Source of the DNA: a bacterium | GTDB taxonomy: Bacteria; Verrucomicrobiota; Verrucomicrobiia; Opitutales; Opitutaceae | DNA length: 37,629 nt | NCBI GenBank assembly: GCA_021782105.1 | Contig: JAJXVO010000006.1 | Span: forward strand, 1-37,629 | Direction: 5' to 3' | Shown: positions 24,039 to 32,535 of the stretch, in pieces | How positions within the stretch are numbered: the first letter of the stretch is position 1 | How the letters are laid out: every line of letters begins with the position of its first letter | The notes under the pieces: generated by a model | Seen by the model: only the letters and a program-made list of their open reading frames with translations | What the model was told of the DNA's origin: nothing | Database searches by the model: none | Position numbers and translations under genes: made by a program

Positions 24039-25490
24039 TCAACGGCCGGACGACGCCGTCGGGGCGTTGACCGTGCGTGCGGAGTCGTCGCTCCAGCCGC
24101 CGCCGAGCGCGCGGAAGAGGCCGACCCAGGCCTGGCGCACGAGCGCCTCCTGGGAGTCCAAAGCCAGGCGGGTGCGGGCCTCGGAGATTTCTGCATCCGC
24201 AATATCGATACGGTTGGCGAGGCCGGCCTGGGCGCGGCGGCGGGTGTAGGCGGCCAGCTTTGCGGCTTCTGCGGCGGCGGATTTCAGGCTGTCGCGCCGT
24301 GCCCTGGCTGTCTTGAGATCGGAGAGTGCGTCCTCCACCTGTGCGACGGCCTCGCTTACGGTGCGCTGGTAGCGGGCAAAGGCCTCGTCGACCTGCGCGC
24401 CGGCCCTGGCCTCGCGGGCCTTGACCCGCGAGCGATCGAATAGATCCCATTGGAGGGTGGGGCCGAGGCCCCAGCCGAAGGCAAAGAAACTCAGTTGACC
24501 GTTGAACGTGAGGCGTGGGAACAGGTCGGCGCGGGACGCCTGGTCGATCGCGTGGGCGGCGACGAGTTCGCGTTCGGCCTGGCGGATGTCGGCGCGGTGA
24601 CGCAGTAGTGCTGCGGGGCTGGCGTGGGCGGGGGACTCGGGCTCCGCGTCCAGGCGGGCGGGTTGGGCGAGTGCGGTGCGCAGGGTCTCGGTGGGTTCGG
24701 CCGCGAGCACGCTCAGGCGGTGCAGGGTGTGGGCGGAGCGCTGCTCGAGGTCTGCCAGGTCTGCATCCTGTGAATCGAGGCGCAGGGTGGCCTCTGCCAG
24801 ATCGGTGCGATTGGCCTCGCCTGCGGAAATCCGCCTTTGGATCCAGGGGAGTTTGGAGGATTGGAGTTCGCGGGCGCGACGGGCCTGGGCGAGGGCGGAC
24901 TGGTCTCCACGGAACTGAAAATAGGCGCTTGCGAGTTCGGAGGCGACGGCGAGGGAGGCGTTGTCGCGTGCGGCGCTTGCGGCTTGCACGTCGGCGTGAG
25001 CGGCGGCCGCGAGATTGCGGACGCGGCCGAAGAGATCGGCGTCCCAGGAGGCCTCGAAGCCGGTGATGGCGTACTGGCTGACGAGCGGGTCCTTGTTGCG
25101 GTCGTTGGGAGGAAGGTGCTGGCGCTGGTATTGCGCGACGGCGTTGACCGAGGGTTTCGGGCCGGCGCGGGCAGCGGTCTCTTCGGCTTGCGCCTGGCGC
25201 AGGCGGGCGTCGGCGATCTTCAGAGTCTCATTGGCTTCGAGGGCGTGGGAGATGAGGTGGTCGAGCGTGGGATCGTTGAAGGAGGTCCACCACGCGGGGG
25301 TGAGCGGTGCGGAGGCCGGCCGGGCTGGGCCGGGGAGGCGGCCGTCGAACGTGGAGGGGAGGGAGACGGCGGAGCGCTGCGATGAGGTCGGCGATGACGG
25401 CGTGGCGCAGCCGCCGAGCAGCGCGACGCACGCGAGACCGCACAGGAGGGCACGGGGAGAGGGACGGTCTTGTGGCGGCCGGGATCTCAT
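24039..25490 (-). CDS. Outer-membrane efflux lipoprotein, TolC/NodT family
   Basis: A 483-residue outer-membrane channel of the NodT/OprM type. The lipoprotein signal LLCGLACVALLGGCATPS puts the acylated Cys in a clear lipobox (LGGC). The two TolC-type repeats follow, each beginning with a hydrophobic or aromatic strand pattern (WWTSFNDPTLDHLISHALEANETLKIADARL is the classic N-terminal NodT block) and long coiled helices; GWGLGPTLQWDLFDRSRVKAREARAGAQ is the second-repeat signature. The ATG at 25490 overlaps the adaptor stop (ATGA), so it is the exit duct of the ABC exporter encoded just upstream. An N-terminally extended frame is possible but lacks a sensible sequence. Confidence 0.93.
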   Translation of the reverse strand: MRSRPPQDRPSPRALLCGLACVALLGGCATPSSPTSSQRSAVSLPSTFDGRLPGPARPASAPLTPAWWTSFNDPTLDHLISHALEANETLKIADARLRQAQAEETAARAGPKPSVNAVAQYQRQHLPPNDRNKDPLVSQYAITGFEASWDADLFGRVRNLAAAAHADVQAASAARDNASLAVASELASAYFQFRGDQSALAQARRARELQSSKLPWIQRRISAGEANRTDLAEATLRLDSQDADLADLEQRSAHTLHRLSVLAAEPTETLRTALAQPARLDAEPESPAHASPAALLRHRADIRQAERELVAAHAIDQASRADLFPRLTFNGQLSFFAFGWGLGPTLQWDLFDRSRVKAREARAGAQVDEAFARYQRTVSEAVAQVEDALSDLKTARARRDSLKSAAAEAAKLAAYTRRRAQAGLANRIDIADAEISEARTRLALDSQEALVRQAWVGLFRALGGGWSDDSARTVNAPTASSGR

Positions 25491-26413
25491 TTGGCTGCGG
25501 CGGAAGATTTGAGAAAGCGGACGACGACGCGTTGACCGATCATCAGATCGGGAGCGGGGCCCTCGATAACGAGCAGACAATCGACGACACGCAGATCCTG
25601 GCGTTCGGCGGGATCGTCGGTGGCGGGGCGCCGGGGGCCGAAGACGAGTCCGACGGACTGCACGCGGGCGGTGGCCACGCTGGTGTTGGAGGAATCGGGG
25701 ACGATGTGGGCGGACTCGCCGGGCGTGACGAGGTGGGAGGACTGCTCGTCGAGTTGGGCGCGGACGGTGAGTGGGCCATCGGGGGCGAGCCAGAAGAGGG
25801 GGGAGGGGGACTGGGTGCTGACTCCTTCGCCGGCCTTGACGAGGCAGCGCAGGATGCGGCCGGCGGCGGGAGCGAGAATAGTGCGGGCGTCGATCTCGTG
25901 CCGGGCGATAGCGAGGCGGGCCTGCGCGGTGTCGCAGGCGCGTTGGGCCTGCCCGAACTCGGCCTTTATGAGGGCTTCGCGTTCCCGGGCCTGGTCGAGA
26001 TCGGCAGCGTTTGCGAGCTGCTCGGAGACCAGCGGAGCGAGGCGCGCGATCTCATGCTGCGCGGCGGCTTCGCGCAGGGCGAGGGGGGCGAGGGCGGCCT
26101 GTACCTGGGAGAGCTCGGATTGGGCGAGGGAGAGATTTAGGCGCGCATCGGCGTCGCTGAGCCTTGCGAGGGGCTGGCCCTGGGTGACGTGCTGGCCCTC
26201 CGAGACGAGCAGGGTTTGGACGATTCCGTCGCGTGCGGTTGCGACCTGGACGATGCCGCCCGAGGGCTCGACGCGACCGCGTGCGAGGGCTGTCCAGGGG
26301 GACTGGAGTTGCGGGGAGGTGGCGTCCGAGGTGTCGGCTGCGTGCGCGGGAGCTGCGGAGCAGGCGAGCAATGACGCGAGGAGGAGCATGGAGAGGGAGT
26401 GAGACACGTTCAT
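25487..26413 (-). CDS. ABC exporter periplasmic adaptor (DevB/HlyD-like)
   Basis: A 308-residue periplasmic adaptor with a signal peptide or anchor (LSMLLLASLLACSAAPAHAA). VEPSGGIVQVATARDGIVQTLLVSEGQHVTQGQPLARL is the first half of the lipoyl-like domain. A helical hairpin (about 100-175, with many Ala, Gln and Glu) and the second half (ILAPAAGRILRCLVKAGEGV) follow, then a beta-barrel region. The order permease, ATPase, adaptor, outer-membrane channel matches DevBCA-TolC exporters. Its start overlaps the ATPase stop by one nucleotide (TGATG), and its stop overlaps the channel start. Confidence 0.9.
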   Translation of the reverse strand: MNVSHSLSMLLLASLLACSAAPAHAADTSDATSPQLQSPWTALARGRVEPSGGIVQVATARDGIVQTLLVSEGQHVTQGQPLARLSDADARLNLSLAQSELSQVQAALAPLALREAAAQHEIARLAPLVSEQLANAADLDQAREREALIKAEFGQAQRACDTAQARLAIARHEIDARTILAPAAGRILRCLVKAGEGVSTQSPSPLFWLAPDGPLTVRAQLDEQSSHLVTPGESAHIVPDSSNTSVATARVQSVGLVFGPRRPATDDPAERQDLRVVDCLLVIEGPAPDLMIGQRVVVRFLKSSAAAK

Positions 26414-27117
26414 CAGGCGGATCGTCGTTTGTCGTCGAGGATGAGGCCGTCGCGCAAGTGGAGGACGCGGTCGGCGTGGCGGAGGAGGTGTTCGTCGTGG
26501 GTGACGCACACGATGGTGGACTGGTGCCGGTGCGCGAGGCGTTTGAAGAGAACGACGATGCGTTCGGCGTTATGGGAGTCGAGCGCGCTGGTGGGCTCGT
26601 CGGCGAAGAGCAGTTCGGGTGCCTTGGCGATGGCGCGGGCGACGGCGACGCGCTGTTTTTCGCCGCCGGACAATTCCAGCGGGCGCAGGTGGAGCTTCTC
26701 GGTGAGGCCGACCTCCTCGAGCGCGTAGAGGGCGGCCTGCTTGAGGTCGGTGCCGGGGCGGGCTCCGTATTGCAGGGGCAGCACGACCTGCTCGAAGGAG
26801 GTGAGCGAGGAGAAGAGATTGAAACCCTGGAAGACGAACCCCGTGTGCCTGAGCCTGTAACGTTCGCGCTCGCGCTCGGGGAGCGTCTCGATTTCCTGGC
26901 CCAGGCTTATGACGGAGCCTCGTTCGGGCGAGAGCAGGCCGCTGAGCAGGGCGAGGAGCGTGGTTTTCCCGGAGCCGGAGGGCCCTGCGATCATGGTCAG
27001 CTCGCCGGGGAAGATTTCCAGGGAGATCCCGCGTATCACTTCCTGGCGTACATGGCCGGACACGAACCCCCGGTGGAGGGCATGGGCGACGAGGGAAGGT
27101 GCATTGTCGAGGGTCAT
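26413..27117 (-). CDS. ABC exporter ATPase (DevA/LolD/MacB-type)
   Basis: A 234-residue ABC ATPase. Walker A GPSGSGKTT (45-53), Q-loop in FVFQGFNLF, signature LSGGEKQRV, Walker B LLFADEP, D-loop SALD and switch His in VTHDE are all intact. The Gly-Glu-Lys-Gln signature and FVFQGFNL are typical of the MacB/LolD/DevA branch, which uses FtsX-type permeases to push substrates into the periplasm or across a TolC channel. Start and stop codons overlap the permease stop and the adaptor start (TGATG in both cases), so synthesis is coupled. The upstream in-frame extension to 27228 overlaps the permease gene and is not used. Confidence 0.94.
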   Translation of the reverse strand: MTLDNAPSLVAHALHRGFVSGHVRQEVIRGISLEIFPGELTMIAGPSGSGKTTLLALLSGLLSPERGSVISLGQEIETLPERERERYRLRHTGFVFQGFNLFSSLTSFEQVVLPLQYGARPGTDLKQAALYALEEVGLTEKLHLRPLELSGGEKQRVAVARAIAKAPELLFADEPTSALDSHNAERIVVLFKRLAHRHQSTIVCVTHDEHLLRHADRVLHLRDGLILDDKRRSA

Positions 27118-28250
27118 CAGCGGAGCAGTTCGGAGGGCTCGGCCGTGTAGAGCACGCGCAGGGCGATGAAGCCCGAGGCGAAGGCGACGGCGAACGTGAA
27201 GACGATCGTGATGGCGATCGTCCACCATGGAAAATCGAGGCTCACGCTGGAGCGGTCGGCGATGACGGCGAGTGCGGCGGCGACGACGGCGGTCACGACC
27301 AGGCCGAGGCCGCCGATCCAGGCGGCGAGTTCGAGGACGATCTTCCGCAGCGAGGCGACGGAGACGCCCATCGCGCGGAGCGTCGCGTATTCCTTGAGGG
27401 AGGCGAGGATGATGCCGCGAAGGGTCTGGCTGGTGATGACGACGCCGACGACGACGCCGATCAGGGCGGAGAAGAGCACGCCGACGCCCATGCCGGTTTC
27501 GAACAGCCAGTAGAGTTGCGAGTGTCGTGAAAGGTCTTGGCTGGTCCAGGCGTCGAAGGTGCGGTTGGGGGAGGACGGCTGCACAGCGTCGCGGACCTGT
27601 TGTGCGAGCGCGGGGTCGTGCAGTTTGGCGGCGACAAAGGTGGTCATGGCGGGAACCTCGATCCCGTTTCCGGAGAAGCGTCGGGCGCTCTCGATTGAAG
27701 TGAACAGGTAGACGCCGCCGACGCCGCGGAAGTGGCGCGTGAAGCCGACGACGGGGGCGCGAACGCCATTGATTTCGAGGACGGTGCCAATCTTGGCGCT
27801 GAGCTTGTCGGCATCGGCCATGTCGACGACGACGCCTCCGGGCAGGTGGAGCGCCTCCGCCAGGGCGGGGCGGAATGCGGCGGGCATGACGAAGGAGTGG
27901 GGACGCAGGTCATAGCCGATGACGGTGGTGGGGATCATGGCGCCTCCGGGGATGCGGACCGAGGCGTTGAGCATCTCGACCTCCTCGGTGGCGGCGACCG
28001 CGGGCAGCGCCTTGAGAGCGAGGGCGCTGCGGGCGGGGATGTCGGTGCCCTGGTCGAAGCTGGCGAGCCTGGGGCAGGTGAGCCAGATTTGGGCGGCCGA
28101 GCGGTCGATGACTGAGGTCACGATTCCGAACAGCCCCAGGAGGAGCGCCATCTGGATCAGAAGCAGGAGGCTGGCGAAGGCCACGGCGAGGATGGCGGGA
28201 ACATATCGGTGAAATTCGTGCCGGAGGCTTGATCGGGCGAGGGACAACAT
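27117..28250 (-). CDS. ABC exporter permease (DevC-like, FtsX fold)
   Basis: A 377-residue FtsX-type permease. One transmembrane segment (about 18-45) is followed by a periplasmic domain of about 200 residues, then three C-terminal transmembrane segments (about 255-280, 305-330, 340-368). AILAVAFASLLLLIQMALLLGLFG at the first helix and the phrase LKEYATLRAMGVSVASLRKI before the third membrane segment are DevC/MacB hallmarks. Length matches DevC (about 385) rather than MacB (about 650), whose ATPase is fused. ATG 28250 follows the CobW gene by 16 bp. It forms the inner-membrane core of the exporter with the ATPase and adaptor encoded next. Confidence 0.9.
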   Translation of the reverse strand: MLSLARSSLRHEFHRYVPAILAVAFASLLLLIQMALLLGLFGIVTSVIDRSAAQIWLTCPRLASFDQGTDIPARSALALKALPAVAATEEVEMLNASVRIPGGAMIPTTVIGYDLRPHSFVMPAAFRPALAEALHLPGGVVVDMADADKLSAKIGTVLEINGVRAPVVGFTRHFRGVGGVYLFTSIESARRFSGNGIEVPAMTTFVAAKLHDPALAQQVRDAVQPSSPNRTFDAWTSQDLSRHSQLYWLFETGMGVGVLFSALIGVVVGVVITSQTLRGIILASLKEYATLRAMGVSVASLRKIVLELAAWIGGLGLVVTAVVAAALAVIADRSSVSLDFPWWTIAITIVFTFAVAFASGFIALRVLYTAEPSELLR

Positions 28251-28266
28251 GAGCGGGAGAGGGGCG

Positions 28267-29475
28267 TCAGGTTGATGGCGAAAGGTCGCGGTTTCCAGAG
28301 CGGAGTGGGAGGGGGGCTGGGAGGAGGCAGGCCTCGAGCGCGGAGCGCAGCCGCGGCTCGTCGTAGCCGGAGCCGATGAGCACGAGTTCCTGGCGCCGGT
28401 CGCCATGGGGCTCGACCCAGAGACGCCGGATGGGCTCGGGTCGTTCCTCAGGGCGGGCTTTTCCGTTTTCGATCAGGGCGGCCCACCACCAGCTCAGCCA
28501 GTCGATGCGTGTGGTGCTGCCGGTCAGCGAAAGAAAGGCCGTCTCGTCGGGCCGTTCGGCGATCCAGAGCAGGCCCTTGGCGCGCAGGATGCCGGGGAGA
28601 CCGTCGCGGAGCAGGGCATCGAGGCGTGCCTGGGCGAAGGGCTGGCGCGCGTGAAAGAGGAAACTGCGGAGGCCGTAGCGCGCCGTGTAGTCGGGTTCGA
28701 CCCTGGCGGCCGAGGGGCGGGCGGGGCGGGGCGCCGCCGGGGCGGGGGCCGCCGCCGTGTTGAGTTCGGAAATCCAGCGGGCGGCCGCGAGGGTGCGCTC
28801 GCGGGCGAAGAGGGATCGTCCGAGTATCCATTCCCTGGGCACCTGTCCCAGCTCGGTCCTGAGGATCTCCGCCCCGGCATTGAGGCCGCGCAGGCCGGTT
28901 TCGAGCTCGTCGAGCTCGCGCGGCGCGGCGAGGTCGCTCTTGTTGAGGACGATCAAATCGGCGCATTCGACCTGTTCGAACAGCAGCTCGACGAGATCCC
29001 GCGGGCCGGAGGCGGCCTGCCTGGGACCGGAGTGTCCGCGCCAGCGCCGGCCGAAATCGGCTGCGTCGACCACGGTGACGAGTGCGTCCAGCCGGGTGAA
29101 GTCGTCGACGCTGCGTCCGAACAGGTTCTTGTTCACGAAGAGTCCCGCGATCGCGCGTGGCTCGGCCACGCCGGTGGTCTCGACGAGGATGCGGTGGTAG
29201 GAGCCTTCGGCGGCGAGGCGGCAGACGGTCTCGGCGAGATCGTCGCGGATGGAACAGCAGATGCAGCCCTGGCCGAGTTCGTAGACCTGGGCGCCGTCGC
29301 CGAGCGCCTCGCCCTTGAGCAGGCGGGCATCCATGTTGATGGAGCCGACATCGTTGACCACGAGGGCCCAGCGTTCGCCCTCGGTTTGCCGGAGCAGATG
29401 CCGTAGCACGGTCGTCTTGCCCGCACCCAGGAAGCCGGAGAGCACGGTGACGGCGGGTTTTGACTCAGGGGACAT
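28267..29475 (-). CDS. CobW/ZNG1-family GTP-binding metallochaperone
   Basis: A 402-residue G3E-family GTPase. Walker A is GFLGAGKTT (14-22), the metal-binding CxCC is GCICCS (Cys71, Cys73, Cys74), Walker B lies in VDAAD, and the base-recognition motif is NKSD. The CobW C-terminal domain follows after an Ala/Pro-rich linker (about 265-295). That linker replaces the His-rich loop seen in some zinc-responsive members. These proteins deliver zinc or cobalt to client enzymes in a GTP-dependent way. It is the first gene of a five-gene operon with a DevC-DevA-DevB-TolC exporter. It is divergent from a gene for a CusF-like secreted protein, which points to metal handling. I could not find a Zur-box-like palindrome upstream. 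Confidence 0.93.
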   Translation of the reverse strand: MSPESKPAVTVLSGFLGAGKTTVLRHLLRQTEGERWALVVNDVGSINMDARLLKGEALGDGAQVYELGQGCICCSIRDDLAETVCRLAAEGSYHRILVETTGVAEPRAIAGLFVNKNLFGRSVDDFTRLDALVTVVDAADFGRRWRGHSGPRQAASGPRDLVELLFEQVECADLIVLNKSDLAAPRELDELETGLRGLNAGAEILRTELGQVPREWILGRSLFARERTLAAARWISELNTAAAPAPAAPRPARPSAARVEPDYTARYGLRSFLFHARQPFAQARLDALLRDGLPGILRAKGLLWIAERPDETAFLSLTGSTTRIDWLSWWWAALIENGKARPEERPEPIRRLWVEPHGDRRQELVLIGSGYDEPRLRSALEACLLPAPLPLRSGNRDLSPST

Positions 29476-29604
29476 CGGCACGAGGGCACTCGGGAGGCTG
29501 AGAGGAGGCGAGGGAAAAGCGTGGTTGGGGGCAGTGCGGCGCAGGGTTGGGGGGAGGCGCCCGCCGCGCTTGCCACGGTGGGTGGGCATTGGAAGAGTCC
29601 GGGC

Positions 29605-31122
29605 ATGTCGCGCCCCTTTTGGATACTCGCCCTGTTCGCCCTGTCGGTATCGGCCGTGATCGCACAAGAGCGGCACTATGATCTGCGCCTCATGGTGGAC
29701 GTCAAACCGGTGGCGACGCCCGTGGGGACCTTGGTTGAAGGGCCGGAGTTGGCGCGGTCGCCGGAGGGGGCGGTGGGGATGCTTTGGGTGGAGCGTGGAA
29801 AGGGGGGGGAGGCGCTGCGTGTGGCGGAATTTGACCGAGCGGGTGGCCGGTGGATGACGCCCGGGACGGTGGCCGTATCACGGACCCTTGCGTCGGAGAC
29901 GGCGGGCGGCGGACCGCGCCTTGCGATCGGGTCGCGCGGGAGAATGGCGGTGGTGTGGACGGAGGAGGTGAGCGGCGCCGCGGGTGGCGGGCAGCGGGCG
30001 ATGCTGGCTACGTCGTCTGATGGAGGCCGCAGTTGGACGGCGCCGTGTGCGATTTCAGCTGGATCGGAAGGGTCTGCGTGGCCCTCGGTGGCGGCGAAGC
30101 CGGGCGGCGGATGGACGCTGGCGTGGATCGGCCGCGGACCTGGGGGCGCCGCGGGCGGGGACCTGTGTTTTGAAGCGGACGAGGCAGCGGCGGGCGCGGT
30201 GCCGTCGGTGCTGGTTGCGCCGGTGAGCCTGGCGTCGCCGGCCTTGGCCGGGTTTGAGGACGGATCGAGCCTGGTCGTCTATCGCGGGCTGACGAAGGAG
30301 GGGGCCGGCGATCCCATAGCGGTGCGCGTGGAAGAGGCGGGTGGGAGGCGTTTGACACAGGTGGGGCGGGCGCGATGGATGGCGGCGGCGCCGGGCGTGC
30401 CGGCGGTGATGCTCTCGCGGAGCGGGCCGCTCGCTGCGGCCTCGTGGTACACGGCGCCGGACGGCGAGCCTCGTATCCTGAATTCGATGACGCCGGACGG
30501 CGGGCTGCGTTGGACGGAGGCCCAGCGCTGCGACCTTGGGAGGGCGGTGGGGCCGGTGGCTGTGGCGATCCTGGGCGACGGCTCGCAGCTGGTGCTTTGG
30601 ACAGAGAATCCGGGCAGCGACATCAGCATGCCCGGCGGGACGTACCTGCGGCGTTACGCCGGGAGCGGGGCCTCGTCGATGCCGGCGCTGATCGAGCCGC
30701 TTCCGGCGCGGGGAGTGCCCGGCCCCGTGCGCCTGGCCGTGCTTCGGGAGGGGGAGGGTAGGCGCGCGGAACTGCTCGCGACGATCGTCCGGCGGGGGAC
30801 GGGCGGGCGGCTGAGCCTGCGCTGCCTCGTGCTCCGCCTGCCGGCGGCCGCGCAGCTCGCGCTGCTCGACAGCGACTGCAAGTGCGGGCCGGGAAGCCTG
30901 CCCGGCTATCCGATCCGCGGACGTATTCTGACGGTGGATGCGAATCGTGCCGCGCTGACGATCCATCACACTGCGGTGCCCGGACTATTCCGCCCCGGTG
31001 ACCTTCCGGTGCGCGTCGATCCCGCGATGATGCGCAGCCTCTCGCCCGGCCGGGAGTTTTTGGGCCGGATCGAGAAGAAGGAAGGGCAGTGGTGGCTGTC
31101 GGAAGTCCGGTTGTTCGAATGA
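29605..31122 (+). CDS. Secreted BNR beta-propeller protein with CusF-like C-terminal domain
   Basis: A 505-residue exported protein (signal peptide MSRPFWILALFALSVSAVIA). Residues 25-425 are a repeat-built beta-propeller of the sialidase-like type: SSDGGRSWTAP is a clear BNR/Asp-box, and TPDGGLRWTEA is a second degenerate one. The active-site Arg triad of true sialidases is not recognised, so enzyme activity is doubtful. A Cys-Lys-Cys pair (DSDCKCGPG) precedes a 72-residue C-terminal domain (434-505) that resembles periplasmic copper chaperone CusF: GRILTVDANRAALTIHHTAV then LSPGREFLGRI. The His is kept, but the Met-x-Met pair of CusF is missing. The gene is divergent from the CobW-exporter operon (129 bp between starts). 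Confidence 0.72.
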   Translation: MSRPFWILALFALSVSAVIAQERHYDLRLMVDVKPVATPVGTLVEGPELARSPEGAVGMLWVERGKGGEALRVAEFDRAGGRWMTPGTVAVSRTLASETAGGGPRLAIGSRGRMAVVWTEEVSGAAGGGQRAMLATSSDGGRSWTAPCAISAGSEGSAWPSVAAKPGGGWTLAWIGRGPGGAAGGDLCFEADEAAAGAVPSVLVAPVSLASPALAGFEDGSSLVVYRGLTKEGAGDPIAVRVEEAGGRRLTQVGRARWMAAAPGVPAVMLSRSGPLAAASWYTAPDGEPRILNSMTPDGGLRWTEAQRCDLGRAVGPVAVAILGDGSQLVLWTENPGSDISMPGGTYLRRYAGSGASSMPALIEPLPARGVPGPVRLAVLREGEGRRAELLATIVRRGTGGRLSLRCLVLRLPAAAQLALLDSDCKCGPGSLPGYPIRGRILTVDANRAALTIHHTAVPGLFRPGDLPVRVDPAMMRSLSPGREFLGRIEKKEGQWWLSEVRLFE

Positions 31123-31230
31123 GCGCGGCAGGACGGTCTGCGCTTCGGGACACTTAAGCCTTCTCCCGCTGGCGCCGGCGCATATAGTCGCCTGCGGCCC
31201 GGCGAGAGTCCGGGACACGGCCCTCCCACC

Positions 31231-32481
31231 ATGCCCGAGTCGCCCATTCCGGTTTTGATTGTGGATGACGACCCCTCCGTTGGGGCCTGGCTGCAGCTGC
31301 TTGTGCGTCGCATGGGCGACAGCCTGCGGTGTTCGGCGACGTGGGTGACGACGGGGGCGGTGATGCTGGAGGAGCTGGAGCGGCGGCGTTACGAACTGGT
31401 GCTTTTGGACTACCATCTACAGGACACGGACGGGCTGGTTCTGCTTGGCCGCATCCAGGAGATGCCGAAGGACCGGCGTCCGGCGGTCATCATGCTGACC
31501 GGGGGAGGAAACGAGCAGATCGCGGTGGAGGCGATGAAACGCGGGGCTCGCGACTATCTGATCAAGGCGTCGCTCGACCAGGCGACGATCCGGCGGGCGA
31601 TGACGGCGGCGCTGGAGACGCGACGTCTGGAGGCGGAGCTGGCCCGATCGAACGAGGAGCTGCGCCAGAAGAACGCGCAGATGGAGGCGGAGCTCGCGGT
31701 GGCGCGCGACGTTCAGGAGGCGCTGCTGCCCTCGCAGTATCCGGTGGTGCCAAAGAACGCGGCTCCGGGACAGAGCACGCTGCAGTTTGCGCATCGCTGG
31801 ATCCCGAGCAGTGCGATGGCGGGGGACTTTTTCGAGGTTTTCCCGGTGGCGCACACGGCGGCGGGGGTTTTCCTGTGCGACGTCATGGGCCACGGCGTTC
31901 GTGCCTCTTTGGTGACGGCGCTTATCCGCGGGCTGTTGGAGGAGACGATCGTGTGGGCGGCGGAGCCGGGGCGGATGATGGAGGAGCTGAATCGGGCCCT
32001 GAGGGCGATCCTACAGCGCAGCGACACGGTCCTGTTTGCGACTGCGTTCTATTTGGTGATCGACGCCACGCGCAAGGAACTGAGGTACGCGAACGCGGCG
32101 CATCCGAATCCGATCCTGATCCGCCGGACCGCGGGGGTGGTGGAGTACCTGGCCTCGGCGGGCGGACCCGATCCTGCGATCGCGCTGCTGCCTGATGCCG
32201 ACTATGCCTCGCACTCGCTCATGTTGGCCCCGGGCGACAGCGTGCTTCTGTTCACGGATGGCCTATACGAGGCGGAAACCTCGAAGGGGGAGGCGTTCGG
32301 TGCGGACCGGCTTCTGGCCTCGGTGCGCTCGAGGATGGCGGAGGGAAAGGAGGCGCTCATGGACGGGGTGCTCGGGGATTTGCGCGCGTTCCTGGGCGTT
32401 GAAAAAGGGGCGGCGTTGGAGGACGACGTCTGCATGGTCATGGTGGAGCTGGCGGCGGCGCAGAATTCGGCGGGCGCCTGA
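31231..32481 (+). CDS. Response regulator with SpoIIE/RsbU-type PP2C phosphatase domain
   Basis: A 416-residue two-domain signalling protein. Residues 1-125 are a receiver: acidic pair Asp12/Asp13, phospho-acceptor Asp60 in LVLLDYHL, Thr90 in IMLTGGG and Lys112 in YLIKAS. A coiled linker (126-165) follows. Residues 166-408 are a PP2C-like SpoIIE phosphatase with AMAGDFFEVF (Asp199), LCDVMGHGVRASL (Asp217), LLFTDGLYEA and EDDVCMVMV, all the metal ligands. Such proteins dephosphorylate an STAS anti-sigma antagonist when the receiver is phosphorylated, releasing a sigma factor. No STAS or RsbW-type kinase gene is adjacent. ATG 31231 is close to the receiver fold start. Confidence 0.95.
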   Translation: MPESPIPVLIVDDDPSVGAWLQLLVRRMGDSLRCSATWVTTGAVMLEELERRRYELVLLDYHLQDTDGLVLLGRIQEMPKDRRPAVIMLTGGGNEQIAVEAMKRGARDYLIKASLDQATIRRAMTAALETRRLEAELARSNEELRQKNAQMEAELAVARDVQEALLPSQYPVVPKNAAPGQSTLQFAHRWIPSSAMAGDFFEVFPVAHTAAGVFLCDVMGHGVRASLVTALIRGLLEETIVWAAEPGRMMEELNRALRAILQRSDTVLFATAFYLVIDATRKELRYANAAHPNPILIRRTAGVVEYLASAGGPDPAIALLPDADYASHSLMLAPGDSVLLFTDGLYEAETSKGEAFGADRLLASVRSRMAEGKEALMDGVLGDLRAFLGVEKGAALEDDVCMVMVELAAAQNSAGA

Positions 32482-32535
32482 AGGTGGGCCGCGTCCTTGC
32501 GCTTTAGGGGATTCGCTGCTTTGTGGTGCCTCAGC

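Noticed and set aside
30000-30050. Sialidase activity for the propeller protein, suggested by the SSDGGRSW Asp-box
   Set aside because: Asp-boxes occur in many non-enzymatic propellers, and the catalytic Arg triad, Tyr/Glu pair and Asp of sialidases were not recognised.
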